From contig NZ_JAIEME010000060.1 of NCBI RefSeq assembly GCF_019752415.1, positions 1 through 38,132 on the forward strand: a stretch of 38,132 nucleotides of DNA, in the 5' to 3' direction. Source of the DNA: Nitrosomonas sp. GTDB taxonomy: Bacteria; Pseudomonadota; Gammaproteobacteria; Burkholderiales; Nitrosomonadaceae. The translations under genes were made by a program, and so were the position numbers. Each line of letters starts with the position of its first letter. The stretch's first letter is position 1. Shown here in pieces: positions 1 through 9,680 of the stretch. The notes beneath the pieces are model-generated. The model ran no database searches. It was given only the letters and a program-made list of their open reading frames with translations, and had not been told where the DNA came from.

Positions 1-84
1 GCGATTCATGCCCTTTTGCTGCTCAAATGCCAGTCTTACCGCTCTTTCTCGTACTTCCGGTGAATAACTGATTTGGTTTTTCAT
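1..84 (-). CDS. IS3-family transposase OrfA, N-terminal part only (cut by window edge)
   Basis: The minus strand opens with ATG at 84-82 and reads MKNQISYSPEVRERAVRL and onward to the left edge, 28 codons without a stop. The 'SPEVRERAVRL' stretch is typical of the helix-turn-helix start of OrfA in IS3-family elements. A perfect AGGAGG (minus strand, 95-90) sits five bases before the start. OrfA binds the element ends, and full transposase is usually made by frameshifting into OrfB, which would lie outside the window. Whether the copy is intact cannot be judged. The family call rests on 28 residues. Confidence 0.7.
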   Translation of the reverse strand, partial: MKNQISYSPEVRERAVRLAFEQQKGMNR

Positions 85-557
85 CTCTTCCTCCTCTCAA
101 ACCATTTTATCTCCGGAAATACCGGGGCGATTCAGGCGTCAGCGTGCTGGGTAGGGCGGGCAGGAAGTATGTGTTACCGATTGTGTCCCGTTCTGTCCTC
201 GCCGCGACAAACAACCATTGATCGGCGGTCTGGTGGCGCAGTGACTGCACATGGAATTTACCGGATTTGCTTTCAGGGACAGTTTGAACTGGAAGTCCTC
301 GATATTCACCTTCTCCAAACAGCTCGGCGACCCAAGATTACGGGTGTAGCAGCACTGTCAACAGCAAGCGATATCAGTTTCATTCATTTCATTCCTAATT
401 TGTGTCACCGTTTGGGTGACACGGGAATGGAGTTGGGTGTTTAAAGTTGAGTAACCTTAACATACCCGTTAAAAACGATGTGCCTAGTAAATCATATTCA
501 TATCGTAGATAATAATTGTTTTTAGCTTACATATTACTTTACTTACTGGCAATTTAA
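85..557. other. gene-poor stretch next to IS3 element; possible decayed coding fragment on minus strand
   Basis: No gene is supported here. The minus strand from about 337 to 107 stays open for about 76 codons (it contains VAELFGEGEYRGLPVQTVPE) and ends in TAA, but it has no start codon and I do not recognise it. It could be the tail of a gene disrupted by the neighbouring insertion sequence. Bases from about 430 are A+T-rich and probably hold the promoter of the gene starting at 558. No insertion-sequence terminal repeat could be placed with certainty. Confidence 0.25.
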
Positions 558-1304
558 ATGTCTTTTATTTTTAAAGCAACTGCAAGTGCATTCCGCGATT
601 TGCTTCGTTTTAAGATCGCATGGATTATCATTTGGCCCATTTTAGTTTCGACATTGCTTTGGCTTATTATTAGCCTCATTTTTCAAGATAGTTTTTCTGA
701 GCTGATTCTTCTGGTGCTGAATGAGATTGGTATTGGCGGATGGCTACAAAATATGGAGTCTGGGTGGATTACTTCTGGTATACAAAGCACGATTCATATA
801 ATCTTGTTCTTCCCGCTCGTGATAATAACCACTTTGCTGATCACAACTATTTTTGTAATGCCGGCACTCGTCAAGCTGGTTGCTAAACGTTCTTTTCCTG
901 AACTTAAACGAGAGTACGGCGGTACCCTGAGCGGCAGTATCATTAATGCAATACTTGCCAGCGGCATTTTTATACTGATTTGGGTCATTACAGTGCCATT
1001 ATGGGCAGTTGGGGCAGGAATTATTATTCCTTTTATAGCAACAGCTTTTATGAACCAACAATTGTTTCGATATGACGCGTTATCTGAACATGCTAGTAAA
1101 CAAGAAATTAAGACAATTTGTGCATCAAACAGATATTCACTATGGGGACTAGGTTTATTGACAGGCCTATTTCAATTTATACCGATACTTAATCTACTGG
1201 CTCCAATTTTTACAGCGCTTGCATTTATTCACTTTGGCTTGGAACATTTGAGGCTACTACGTGCAGAAAATGTGAAAAACGATTCGCTTATTAATAATCA
1301 TTAA
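558..1304 (+). CDS. EI24 / CysZ-like integral membrane protein
   Basis: This is a 248-residue, strongly hydrophobic protein. It has membrane segments at about 22-45, 78-102, 138-165 and 192-228, separated by short polar loops. The N-terminal pattern 'FKATASAFRDLLRFK' followed by a tryptophan-rich first helix, and the late 'SLWGLGLLTGLFQFIPILN' segment, match the EI24 family (PF07264), which includes the sulfate transporter CysZ. No sulfate-assimilation gene is adjacent, so the substrate is unknown and the CysZ name is not assigned. The ATG at 558 is preceded by 'ttactggcaattta', a weak ribosome site. The gene stands alone, 53 bases before the DUF3025 gene in the same direction. Confidence 0.75.
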   Translation: MSFIFKATASAFRDLLRFKIAWIIIWPILVSTLLWLIISLIFQDSFSELILLVLNEIGIGGWLQNMESGWITSGIQSTIHIILFFPLVIITTLLITTIFVMPALVKLVAKRSFPELKREYGGTLSGSIINAILASGIFILIWVITVPLWAVGAGIIIPFIATAFMNQQLFRYDALSEHASKQEIKTICASNRYSLWGLGLLTGLFQFIPILNLLAPIFTALAFIHFGLEHLRLLRAENVKNDSLINNH

Positions 1305-1357
1305 TTACTCAGGCATATTTTTATCAACATATCCTTTAACTATGCTCAAAACCAAGC

Positions 1358-2182
1358 ATGAACACGCATGATTGGAATCCAAATTTTGTGGATCTTTCAC
1401 CCATGTTTGAACCGTTTCTGCATTTGAAAGAGTATTTTGCAAATTGTGTATTTTGGCCTGAGCATACTCACTTAAACAAACTAGCGTTGTTGCAAAATCA
1501 ACAAGTTCTTACTCAATCTGAGAAGAAAATTTGCTTTGTACCTCAGGGCACTGGAAGGCAATGTTTTGAGCAAAACTATGAATCGAGAATTTATCTCACT
1601 GGTCAAATACAAACAAGGGCTAAGAACTGGCATGATTTTTTTAACGCCTTGGTATGGCATACATTCCCGCGAGCAAAATCGGCACTTAATCAATTGCATT
1701 ATCAGGCTCAATTATTTGAATCAGCAAACAAGATAAAACATCGCTGTGCGTTAAGGGATGCAGCAACGCTTTTTGATGAATCCGGTGTAATTGTTGTGAG
1801 CAGCGAGAAAACGTTAATTCAATTACTAAGTGATTTTGAATGGAAGGAATTATTTTGGCGACAACGTAAAGGAACGCTGTTATCAATGCGGTTTTTTGTT
1901 TTTGGTCACGGGTTATATGAGAAAGCATTGAATCCTTATGTTGGAATGACGGGTAAAGGAATTATTTTTAATGTTAAAGAAGCATTCTTCACGCAGACAT
2001 TGATAAAGCAATTACATTTAATCGATTCAATATTAGAGTCTTTTTTATTACAAGTTTTATCGTCAAATTCTGATTTGACGCCTGTTCCACTCTTGGGTTA
2101 TCCAGGCTGGGTTGAAGATAATAATAGTGAAATATATTATGAAAATAAGAAATATTTTCGAGATTGCCATAAATCTGATTAA
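1358..2182 (+). CDS. DUF3025 family protein
   Basis: This 274-residue soluble protein has no signal peptide or membrane segment. The stretch 'NWHDFFNALVWHTFPRAK' at about residues 90-107 is the hallmark of the DUF3025 family (PF11227), a proteobacterial family of unknown function. The ATG at 1358 gives 'MNTHDWNPNFVDLSPMFEPF', the usual family start. The C-terminal end is Asn/Tyr/Lys-rich. The neighbours, a membrane protein before and a rhodanese after, do not suggest a role. The family call is good; no function is proposed. Confidence 0.75.
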   Translation: MNTHDWNPNFVDLSPMFEPFLHLKEYFANCVFWPEHTHLNKLALLQNQQVLTQSEKKICFVPQGTGRQCFEQNYESRIYLTGQIQTRAKNWHDFFNALVWHTFPRAKSALNQLHYQAQLFESANKIKHRCALRDAATLFDESGVIVVSSEKTLIQLLSDFEWKELFWRQRKGTLLSMRFFVFGHGLYEKALNPYVGMTGKGIIFNVKEAFFTQTLIKQLHLIDSILESFLLQVLSSNSDLTPVPLLGYPGWVEDNNSEIYYENKKYFRDCHKSD

Positions 2183-2268
2183 GTATTGTAAGCACTACAG
2201 TTTGGTTTTGAATAATCCTATACCAGAAATTAACCATGAGATTAAGTGATACGATAATAGCGAGGGTA

Positions 2269-2690
2269 ATGAAAAGAATCTTATTTCCACAGCTGATTTT
2301 GTTATTCTGTTTCGTGAATACGTCAGAAGCCGATAATTTGGCACCAGAAAAAATTGAAGGTGCTCGCACAGTAAGTACTGTAACAGCGAAATTATTGTTC
2401 GACGAAGGTTATCACTTTATCGATGTCAGGGGCTTGATGATTTTAAAATGGGACATATTCCGGGGGCCTACCACCTTTCTATCAAAAACGATTTCGATGA
2501 GCGAAATTTAGGTGTCATTGTAAAAAAGAGTGAGCCTGTTGTTATTTATTGCAATGGCATTTTATGTATGGGCAGTTCAATTGCGATCAAAAAAGCGATT
2601 GATTGGGGCTGGTCAAATATTTTTTACTACCGTGAAGGTATTGGAGATTGGAAACAGCAAGGTTATTCAGTTCACTCGATCAATCCATAG
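2269..2690 (+). pseudogene. periplasmic rhodanese-like protein, frameshifted
   Basis: The ATG at 2269, with 'gaggg' just before it, opens a signal peptide (MKRILFPQLILLFCFVNTSEA). The domain then reads as far as 'YHFIDVRG' near 2430. The rest of the domain continues in the +1 frame as 'LDDFKMGHIPGAYHLSI', then 'VVIYCNGILCMGSSIA' and 'YYREGIGDWKQQGY', ending at 2690. Restoring one G in the GGGG run at about 2429-2432 would join both halves into a single product of about 140 residues. The active-site loop carries the CNGxxC pattern seen in one rhodanese subgroup. The shift is either a sequencing error in the homopolymer or a recent inactivation. An upstream in-frame ATG at 2236 would place a polar stretch before the signal peptide and is unlikely. 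Confidence 0.75.
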
Positions 2691-2812
2691 TGAGTAGCGC
2701 ACAAATTTGTAAAATATCGGGTTGCTGTGTTAATACTATTTAGACAAAATAATCTATCTTTAACACAATATGCTATGTTTTTACGAATTCTGGATGTATT
2801 TTTTTGTTAAAA

Positions 2813-2818
2813 TATAAT
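2813..2818 (+). promoter_or_regulatory. candidate -10 element for ndk operon
   Basis: A perfect TATAAT lies 31 bases before the ndk ATG in an A+T-rich stretch. No good -35 hexamer is seen at the right spacing; 'TGGATG' 16 bases upstream is the nearest and is weak. It would drive ndk and perhaps rlmN and genes beyond. Confidence 0.4.
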
Positions 2819-2848
2819 GTTTAATTTATTAATTTATTGGAGTATTTA

Positions 2849-3274
2849 ATGGCAATTGAAAGAACGCTATCCATCATTAAACCAGATGCTGTTGCGAAGA
2901 ATGTAATTGGACAGATCTATTCTCGTTTTGAATCAAATGGTTTGAAAATTATTGCAGCACGCATGATGCATTTATCACAGTCTGAAGCAGAGCAATTTTA
3001 CGCAGTGCATCGCGCACGTCCTTTTTTTGGCGATCTGGTTAAATTCATGACATCCGGTCCTGTCATGGTGCAAGTTTTAGAAGGGGATGAAGCCATTAAA
3101 AAGAATCGAGATTTAATGGGTGCAACAGATCCAAAAAAAGCTGAAAAAGGGACTATTCGTGCCGATTTTGCAGATAGTATTGATGCTAATGCAGTTCACG
3201 GTTCGGATGCACCAGAAACTGCTGCGGTCGAGATTGCTTGTTTCTTTCCCTCATTAAGTATTTTTCCCCGTTAA
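2849..3274 (+). CDS. ndk: nucleoside-diphosphate kinase
   Basis: Ndk transfers the gamma phosphate between nucleoside triphosphates and diphosphates through a phosphohistidine, balancing NTP and dNTP pools in the cytoplasm. The product is 141 residues, the normal length. It shows '[15 protein letters not shown]' at the start, '[16 protein letters not shown]' in the middle, and the active-site His at residue 117 in 'NAVHGSDA', the canonical position. The start is ATG 2849 with GGAG (2839-2842) six bases before it; an in-frame TTG at 2837 lies inside that ribosome site and is rejected. rlmN follows after 20 bases, as is usual in betaproteobacteria, so the two are probably cotranscribed. Confidence 0.97.
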   Translation: MAIERTLSIIKPDAVAKNVIGQIYSRFESNGLKIIAARMMHLSQSEAEQFYAVHRARPFFGDLVKFMTSGPVMVQVLEGDEAIKKNRDLMGATDPKKAEKGTIRADFADSIDANAVHGSDAPETAAVEIACFFPSLSIFPR

Positions 3275-3294
3275 TGATCATTAGTCTCTGAATA

Positions 3295-4398
3295 GTGACA
3301 ATCAATCTGTTAAATTATGATGGTAAAGGCCTCGTGGACTTTTGCACTGGTATTGGTGAAAAGCCTTTTCGTGCAAAGCAACTACTACGTTGGATTCATC
3401 AATATGGTACTGCCGATTTTGATGCGATGAGTGATCTGGCTAAAGGCTTGCGTGAGAAACTTGCAGTGCAAGCGGTCATTGAATTTCCACAGATTATCAC
3501 TGATTATGTAGCGACAGATGGAACGCGAAAATGGTTGCTAGCAGTTGGTGCGGGTAATGGCATAGAGACTGTTTTTATACCGGAAGCAAATCGTGGAACT
3601 TTATGTGTTTCAAGCCAAGTTGGATGCGCCTTAGCCTGCACTTTTTGTTCTACGGGTAAGCAAGGGTTCAATCGTAATTTAACAGTTGCCGAGATTATTG
3701 GGCAGTTATGGATTGCAAACAAGACACTGCGATCGAGTGTGAGTGATAATATGCCAGCCCATACAAATAGAGCTGTTACCAATGTGGTAATGATGGGCAT
3801 GGGTGAACCGTTGGCTAATTTTGATAATGTTGTTACCGCGCTGGATTTGATGCTGGATGATCATGCTTATGGACTTTCGCGGCGGCGTGTTACCGTGAGT
3901 ACTTCGGGATTGGTGCCAGCGATTGATCGGTTACGTGAACGTTGCCCGGTTGCCCTGGCCATATCTTTACACGCGCCGAATGATGCTTTGCGCGATCAAC
4001 TGGTGCCTATTAATAAAAAATACCCTATTAAGGAATTATTGGCTGCCTGTCAGAGATATTTGCTGGCAGCACCTCGAGATTTTATTACTTTTGAGTATGT
4101 GATGTTGGCGGGTGTTAATGACAGTATTACACATGCGCGTGAACTTATTGCATTGGTGCACGATACACCCTGTAAATTTAATTTAATTCCGTTTAATTCG
4201 TTTCCTGGGTCTGATTTTAAGCGTTCTACAGCAGAAACTGTGCGTGTTTTTCGTGATGTGTTAATGCAAGCCGGGCTTGTTACAACGGTTAGAAAAACCC
4301 GCGGTGATGATATTGCAGCCGCCTGCGGTCAGCTCGCAGGTCAAGTAAAAGATAAAACGCGTCGTACAGCGGCTGTGAGGATAGAGGCGATTCAGTGA
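3295..4398 (+). CDS. rlmN: dual-specificity 23S rRNA/tRNA adenine-C2 methyltransferase
   Basis: RlmN is a radical-SAM enzyme that methylates C2 of A2503 in 23S rRNA and of A37 in some tRNAs. The product is 367 residues, the normal length. The 4Fe-4S cysteines lie at 111, 115 and 118 ('[18 protein letters not shown]'). The family motif '[17 protein letters not shown]' follows. The C-terminal cysteine needed to resolve the methyl-protein intermediate is near residue 344 in '[15 protein letters not shown]'. The start is GTG at 3295, giving '[16 protein letters not shown]', which fits homologues well. It overlaps pilW by four bases. Confidence 0.96.
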   Translation: MTINLLNYDGKGLVDFCTGIGEKPFRAKQLLRWIHQYGTADFDAMSDLAKGLREKLAVQAVIEFPQIITDYVATDGTRKWLLAVGAGNGIETVFIPEANRGTLCVSSQVGCALACTFCSTGKQGFNRNLTVAEIIGQLWIANKTLRSSVSDNMPAHTNRAVTNVVMMGMGEPLANFDNVVTALDLMLDDHAYGLSRRRVTVSTSGLVPAIDRLRERCPVALAISLHAPNDALRDQLVPINKKYPIKELLAACQRYLLAAPRDFITFEYVMLAGVNDSITHARELIALVHDTPCKFNLIPFNSFPGSDFKRSTAETVRVFRDVLMQAGLVTTVRKTRGDDIAAACGQLAGQVKDKTRRTAAVRIEAIQ

Positions 4399-5180
4399 AA
4401 AGAAGTCTGTCAATTGTTTTTCTATTGATGCTTATTTTAGGGCTAGGTGCTTGTGTGCAACAACCGATAGACAATGGGATGTCGGTTCAAGCCAATGCAG
4501 AGCGGGCTTTTCAGAGTGCAAAAATCCACACAGAATTAGCTGCGGAATATTTTCATCGGGGACAGCTGGATGTCGCGCTAGAAGAAGTCACTGAAGCCTT
4601 AAAGGCTCAATCGGATTATGCGCTTGCATATAATGTACTGGGGCTGATTAACATGACTCTAAATGAAAACAGTAAAGCGCTGGATAATTTTGAACAAGCA
4701 ATCCGAAAGGGGCCCAAAAACCCCGAGATACACAATAATTATGGATGGTTTTTATGTCAGCGTTTTCCTCAACGTATGGATCAAGCCATTAGTCATTTTA
4801 TGACAGCTGCCATAGATCCACTGTATTCAACGCCGGAAATGTCCTATACCAATGCGGGAATCTGTGAAATTAAGCGTCAAAAATACAACGAAGGCCAGCA
4901 ATTTTTTCAGAAGGCGTTATCCATCCAGCCTAATTATTCACCTGCACTGATTGGATTGATTGATACAGATTTTCAACGTGGTAATTTAACCGAAGCACAA
5001 TCGAAGCTTGCTCTGTTTCAGAAAAATAATTCACCAACACCGGAGAGTCTGATACTGGCGATAAAAATCGAGCAAGCAATGGGTAATCAACTGGCTGTTG
5101 GTAGTTATATTTTTCAGCTGCAGAAGCATTTCCCTGAGTCCAAAGAAGCAGCAGTGATTCGAGAAGGAAAGATCAGATAA
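4395..5180 (+). CDS. pilW: type IV pilus biogenesis/stability lipoprotein PilW (PilF), TPR protein
   Basis: PilW/PilF is an outer-membrane lipoprotein that assists secretin assembly and pilus stability. The product is 261 residues. A lipoprotein signal ends in LGLGAC with the acylated Cys at 20. Several tetratricopeptide repeats follow, for example '[20 protein letters not shown]' and '[16 protein letters not shown]'. The GTG start overlaps the rlmN stop (GTGA), pointing to translational coupling. The position between rlmN and rodZ is conserved in betaproteobacteria. The pilus function is inferred from family and position; no other pilus gene is in the window. Confidence 0.9.
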   Translation: MKRSLSIVFLLMLILGLGACVQQPIDNGMSVQANAERAFQSAKIHTELAAEYFHRGQLDVALEEVTEALKAQSDYALAYNVLGLINMTLNENSKALDNFEQAIRKGPKNPEIHNNYGWFLCQRFPQRMDQAISHFMTAAIDPLYSTPEMSYTNAGICEIKRQKYNEGQQFFQKALSIQPNYSPALIGLIDTDFQRGNLTEAQSKLALFQKNNSPTPESLILAIKIEQAMGNQLAVGSYIFQLQKHFPESKEAAVIREGKIR

Positions 5181-6397
5181 TGAATACGATGAACGAAAAA
5201 AACAGCAATGATGATCGGCTTCCTGAAGAGATTAAATCCAATAATATTAATTTAAATGCTGGAACGGAAGGTCATATGCTGCATAATGACACTGGCAAAA
5301 TTCAAAAAGATCAAGCAACGAGCGAAAATATACTAAAGACAGAAGAAAGCAGAATAGATTCTTTGTCCGCCACGCAGAACATTGATTTGGGTATGGCTTC
5401 CTCCAATCTGGACAATCATCAAAACGAGCAAATTGAGGACAATAGTATTCAGAAAAATATGTATACCCACATTGAACATAAACCGGAAAGAAATGAATTA
5501 AGTGACATTGATTCTGCGAGCGTTGTCCAAAGTGTTGGGCATTTATTGCGCAAAGCCAGAGTAATGAAAGGCATGAGCGTCGAAGACGTCTCTCGGCAAT
5601 TACGTCTCTCGGTGTTACAGATCGAAGCGATAGAGAAAGAAAATTATGAGAAGCTACCGGGACGTACTTTTTTACGCGGCTTTATTCGTAATTATGCCAA
5701 TCTGGTTCAGTTAGATCCAATTCCTCTACTGCAATTGCTTCCTGAATCCACCCCGGTTATATCAACCTATGAACGGACACCGTTTAAGAATAAACAAATA
5801 TCATTTTCTTCAAACCGGGAAAATTCAGGCAACAATCGATTAACCACGGCTATCATTTTTTTTACTATCATTGCAGGTGCTTATTTTATTTTTGTGAATG
5901 ATATCTGGATTAAAACGCCTGAGACCAATTCTGTAAGTGATGTGGCAAAATTTAAATCTGGAACAGCCTCTGTAGAAATTCAGTTACCATTGCCGGGAAC
6001 TGCGAAAACTGCAATCAATTCTCAAACCAATCAGCAATCAGAAATCAATGACGAGAAAAGTTCAGAAGCGGAATTAGACACAAAAACTGAGGCTATTCAA
6101 GCAAAAAACAAACCCGTTATTCAGGGAGACGAGAAATCAACTGCAACACCAAGGGACTCAGGTAATTTATATTTTCAACTGACTGGGGATTCGTGGATTA
6201 AAGTAGTTGATGGCACAGGCGCTTCCTTGTTCGAGCAGCTCAAGAAGAGTGGTAGTGAACAAGTTATCACGGGTAAAAGACCATTATCGATTGTTATAGG
6301 CAATGCATCTGCAGTTAATCTCACCTATAATGACAAAATAATTGATATGGCTTCTTACAAGCGGCAAGATGGAACTGCACGTTTCACGCTTGAATAA
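5180..6397 (+). CDS. rodZ: cytoskeletal protein RodZ (HTH + transmembrane + DUF4115)
   Basis: RodZ links the MreB cytoskeleton to the cell-wall elongation machinery. The product is 405 residues. An Xre-like helix-turn-helix lies at about 117-180 ('HLLRKARVMKGMSVEDVSRQ', then 'GRTFLRGFIRNYANLVQLDP'). There is one membrane helix at about 221-239 and a C-terminal periplasmic DUF4115 domain at about 330-405. The first roughly 115 residues form an unusually long, polar Asn/Glu/Ser-rich extension before the HTH; many homologues begin close to it. The ATG overlaps the pilW stop by one base (TAATG). The later start candidates do not remove the extension cleanly. Confidence 0.92.
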   Translation: MNTMNEKNSNDDRLPEEIKSNNINLNAGTEGHMLHNDTGKIQKDQATSENILKTEESRIDSLSATQNIDLGMASSNLDNHQNEQIEDNSIQKNMYTHIEHKPERNELSDIDSASVVQSVGHLLRKARVMKGMSVEDVSRQLRLSVLQIEAIEKENYEKLPGRTFLRGFIRNYANLVQLDPIPLLQLLPESTPVISTYERTPFKNKQISFSSNRENSGNNRLTTAIIFFTIIAGAYFIFVNDIWIKTPETNSVSDVAKFKSGTASVEIQLPLPGTAKTAINSQTNQQSEINDEKSSEAELDTKTEAIQAKNKPVIQGDEKSTATPRDSGNLYFQLTGDSWIKVVDGTGASLFEQLKKSGSEQVITGKRPLSIVIGNASAVNLTYNDKIIDMASYKRQDGTARFTLE

Positions 6398-6437
6398 ATG
6401 CGCTTGTAATCATTTTTGATCTCAATACAGTTAAATT

Positions 6438-7676
6438 ATGTCTGAAAATAGTATTTCTACAAATCGCCGATCTAGCGTAGGTGTTCGGGTTGGTACAGTG
6501 ATGCTGGGTGGTGGTGCGCCAGTCGTAGTGCAATCAATGACCAATACAGATACAGTTGACAAAACTGCTACAGCCGAACAGGTTGCACAGTTGGCGCGCG
6601 CTGGATCTGAATTAGTCCGTATCACAGTCAATTCAATGGAAGCAGCAAGCGCGGTAGCGGAAATTCGTGCACGACTGGACGATATGGGATGCCATGTGCC
6701 TTTGGTAGGCGATTTCCATTTCAATGGTCATAAACTATTGACCAGTTATCCTGACTGTGCGAAGGCTTTGGCAAAATTTCGCATCAATCCTGGAAATGTC
6801 GGCCAGGGTAAGAAACGCGATGAGCAATTTGCCACCTTGATTGAAACAGCTTGTAAGTATGACAAGCCGGTGCGAATTGGGGTCAATTGGGGAAGTTTGG
6901 ACCCGGAAATGCTGGCGCGTATCATGGATGAGAATGCAGCTTCCAGTAATCCACAAGATGCCAAATATGTTATGCGGGAAGCATTAATCACTTCAGCACT
7001 GGAAAGCGCTGCCAGGGCCGAGGAAATTGGTCTTAACCGCAATAAAATTGTTTTGTCTTGTAAAGTAAGTGGTGTTCAGGATTTGATCATGGTTTACCGC
7101 GATTTGGCTGCACGTTGCGACTATGCACTGCACCTGGGATTGACAGAAGCAGGTATGGGATCCAAGGGTATTGTGGCATCTACAGCGGCATTGGCAATAC
7201 TCCTGCAAGAGGGAATTGGAGATACAATCCGCATTTCATTAACACCCGAACCGGGTGGAACCCGTTCGCGCGAGGTGATTGTCGCGCAAGAAATTCTGCA
7301 AACCATGGGATTGCGTGCATTCGTACCGCTGGTGGCTGCCTGTCCTGGATGCGGCCGTACCACCAGCACGTATTTTCAGGAACTTGCAGAGAGTATTCAA
7401 GCCTATGTGCGTGATGAAATGGTCGTGTGGCGTGAACAATATGATGGGGTTGAAAACATGTCGCTGGCTGTCATGGGCTGTGTCGTCAATGGCCCCGGTG
7501 AAAGCAAGCATGCGAATATAGGAATTAGTTTGCCAGGTTCCGGTGAAATTCCGGTTGCTCCGGTATTTGTAGATGGGCAGAAAACAGTGACGTTAAAAGG
7601 CGACAATATTGCCAACGAATTCCGTCAGATCGTCGATAAATATGTTAGTGAAAAGTATCCGAGAAAAACTGTCTGA
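6438..7676 (+). CDS. ispG: 4-hydroxy-3-methylbut-2-enyl diphosphate synthase (GcpE)
   Basis: IspG is the sixth enzyme of the MEP isoprenoid pathway and makes HMBPP from 2-C-methylerythritol cyclodiphosphate with a 4Fe-4S cluster. The product is 412 residues, the short bacterial form. The N-terminal barrel shows '[13 protein letters not shown]' and '[15 protein letters not shown]'. The cluster cysteines are at 302 and 305 ('CPGCGRTT') and 348 ('[18 protein letters not shown]'). The ATG at 6438 lies 40 bases after rodZ, and the stop overlaps the hisS start by one base (TGATG). The rodZ-ispG-hisS order is widely conserved. Confidence 0.97.
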   Translation: MSENSISTNRRSSVGVRVGTVMLGGGAPVVVQSMTNTDTVDKTATAEQVAQLARAGSELVRITVNSMEAASAVAEIRARLDDMGCHVPLVGDFHFNGHKLLTSYPDCAKALAKFRINPGNVGQGKKRDEQFATLIETACKYDKPVRIGVNWGSLDPEMLARIMDENAASSNPQDAKYVMREALITSALESAARAEEIGLNRNKIVLSCKVSGVQDLIMVYRDLAARCDYALHLGLTEAGMGSKGIVASTAALAILLQEGIGDTIRISLTPEPGGTRSREVIVAQEILQTMGLRAFVPLVAACPGCGRTTSTYFQELAESIQAYVRDEMVVWREQYDGVENMSLAVMGCVVNGPGESKHANIGISLPGSGEIPVAPVFVDGQKTVTLKGDNIANEFRQIVDKYVSEKYPRKTV

Positions 7677-8944
7677 TGACTATTGGAGTTAAAGCAATTC
7701 GCGGGATGAATGATATTCTTCCGGACGAATCCTATCTTTGGGCATATTTTGAACAGATGGTGCAGCAATGGCTCGCTGCCTATGGCTACCGGAATATACG
7801 AACGCCCATTGTAGAACAAACCGATTTATTCATCCGTTCTATTGGTGAAGTGACTGATATTGTTGAAAAAGAGATGTATACCTTCATTGACCATCTCAAC
7901 AATGACAGTCTGACTTTGCGGCCTGAGGGTACAGCATCTTGTGTGCGGGCTGTCATCGAACATAATCTATTGTATGCTGGTCCGCAAAGACTTTCTTATG
8001 CCGGCCCGATGTTCAGGCACGAGCGGCCGCAAAAAGGGCGTTACCGGCAATTTCATCAGGTGGGTGTCGAAGCATTGGGTTTTGCGGGACCGGATATTGA
8101 TGCGGAATTGATTGTCATGTGTTCACGCTTGTGGGATTTACTGGGAATCTCTGGCTTACGTCTTGAAATCAGTACATTGGGAAATGCTGAATCGCGTGCA
8201 TTACATCGCTCCCGGCTGATCAAATATTTTGAGCAGCATCATGATAGCTTGGATGAAGATTCATTAAGACGTCTGCATACCAATCCATTGCGCATACTCG
8301 ATAGCAAAAATCCCAGAATGCAGGAAATCATAAAGAGTGCGCCAAAATTAATTGATGATCTGGACGTTGAATCTTGCGTCCATTTTGAGTCATTGCAGCA
8401 TACGCTACGCGAGCAAGGTATTAATTTTGATATTAATTTACGTTTGGTCAGAGGACTTGACTACTACAACCGTACGGTATTTGAATGGGTAACCGATAAG
8501 TTAGGCGCGCAAGGAACTGTTTGTGCGGGAGGAAGATACGATGGTTTGCTGGAACAAGTCGGCGGGAAACCTGCCCCTGCGTGTGGCTTTGCGATGGGTA
8601 TAGAGCGTTTACTGGCGCTGATGCAGGAATGCGGAAAGGCGATCATGCAACCTGTACCCGATATTTATATCGTTCATCATGGCGAACAAGTGGTCGACTA
8701 TGCTTGGAAATGCGCTGAATCACTGCGCGATGAAGGACTCAATGTTATATTACATTGCGGGGGCGGCAGCTTCAAATCTCAGATGAAGAAAGCGGATGCC
8801 ACAGGGGCTTGTTATGCAATGATTATTGGTGATGATGAAGTGAATGCGCAGGAAGTTACTATTAAACCGCTACGCGAGCCTATCGAGCAAGCGAGCGTTA
8901 AATTGGATAGGGTCACTGACTTAATCAGGAAAAAACCTTCTTAG
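7676..8944 (+). CDS. hisS: histidyl-tRNA synthetase
   Basis: HisS charges tRNA-His with histidine. The product is 422 residues, the normal length for a class II synthetase. It shows '[13 protein letters not shown]' at the start, motif 2 as '[19 protein letters not shown]', the histidine-binding signature '[15 protein letters not shown]', motif 3 as '[12 protein letters not shown]', and a C-terminal anticodon-binding domain from about 325. The start overlaps the ispG stop by one base. No T-box or leader structure is seen before it, so expression probably comes from the upstream operon. Confidence 0.97.
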   Translation: MTIGVKAIRGMNDILPDESYLWAYFEQMVQQWLAAYGYRNIRTPIVEQTDLFIRSIGEVTDIVEKEMYTFIDHLNNDSLTLRPEGTASCVRAVIEHNLLYAGPQRLSYAGPMFRHERPQKGRYRQFHQVGVEALGFAGPDIDAELIVMCSRLWDLLGISGLRLEISTLGNAESRALHRSRLIKYFEQHHDSLDEDSLRRLHTNPLRILDSKNPRMQEIIKSAPKLIDDLDVESCVHFESLQHTLREQGINFDINLRLVRGLDYYNRTVFEWVTDKLGAQGTVCAGGRYDGLLEQVGGKPAPACGFAMGIERLLALMQECGKAIMQPVPDIYIVHHGEQVVDYAWKCAESLRDEGLNVILHCGGGSFKSQMKKADATGACYAMIIGDDEVNAQEVTIKPLREPIEQASVKLDRVTDLIRKKPS

Positions 8945-9031
8945 TATCCTACTTCGATATTTTTCACGGTAAATTGCAATTTCTAGTCAATTCTGTGTTC
9001 ATAACATTTAGCATTTATTCAGGAAGATATA

Positions 9032-9670
9032 ATGGCAACTTATAGTTTTGAAGAACGGGAAAAAATGGACGGGTTCAAGGCCTGGTGGGACAGGTTTGGT
9101 ACCGCGATTACTGTTGTCTTAACAGTCATTCTTGTAACGACTGGCGGCACGCAGCTTTGGAAGTATTATCAACAACAACAGGCACAACAAGCAGCCGATT
9201 TATATAACCTAGTGCGGCAAATCCAATCGTCAAATGACCCAGCTAAAATTAATGATGCGGCGCAATTGCTCACAGAAGGATTTCCATCCAGCGGCTATTC
9301 GCCGCGTGCCGCGTTGATTGCCGCACAAGCCGATGTGCAAGCAAGCAACCATAAACGTGCGATACAGAATTTGCAATGGATTATTGATCATGCGAAAGAA
9401 ACAGAATTACACGATGTGGCGCGCTTAAGAATGTCGGGTATTTTACTGGACGAAGGAAAATACGACGAAGCATTACGGCTATTGAGCGCTGGGCACGGGG
9501 AATCTTTTGCAGGATTATATTGGGATCGTAAAGGTGACATTCAGGTGGCGGCAAAGAAAATTTCTGAAGCACGGCTAAGCTATCAAACCGCTATCGATAA
9601 GTTAAGCAAAAGTAACAATTATTTCAATATTGTCCAAATGAAACTGGATGGATTAGGCGATTCTGATTGA
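9032..9670 (+). CDS. yfgM: YfgM-family protein, SecYEG-associated periplasmic TPR chaperone
   Basis: YfgM-type proteins are inner-membrane anchored, place a TPR domain in the periplasm, and work with PpiD at the SecYEG exit. The product is 212 residues. It begins with 'MATYSFEEREKMDGFKAWWD', has one membrane helix at about 23-40, and continues with a helical TPR-like region ('AADLYNLVRQI', 'AQLLTEGFPSSGYSPRAALI'). The location between hisS and bamB is the classic position. An upstream 'caggaagat' gives a fair ribosome site. bamB begins 11 bases downstream. Confidence 0.9.
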   Translation: MATYSFEEREKMDGFKAWWDRFGTAITVVLTVILVTTGGTQLWKYYQQQQAQQAADLYNLVRQIQSSNDPAKINDAAQLLTEGFPSSGYSPRAALIAAQADVQASNHKRAIQNLQWIIDHAKETELHDVARLRMSGILLDEGKYDEALRLLSAGHGESFAGLYWDRKGDIQVAAKKISEARLSYQTAIDKLSKSNNYFNIVQMKLDGLGDSD

Positions 9671-9680
9671 TTATTAAGAA

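Noticed and set aside
73..444. 123-residue plus-strand ORF at the left end
   Set aside because: It overlaps the transposase start on the other strand, has no ribosome site, and its translation is Cys/His/Ile-rich without any recognisable motif.
2837..2848. Upstream TTG start for ndk
   Set aside because: The TTG lies within the ribosome-binding site of the ATG at 2849, and the ATG gives the canonical length and places the catalytic His at 117.
8945..9031. Promoter or terminator between hisS and yfgM
   Set aside because: No hairpin with a T-run and no convincing -35/-10 pair was seen in the short spacer.
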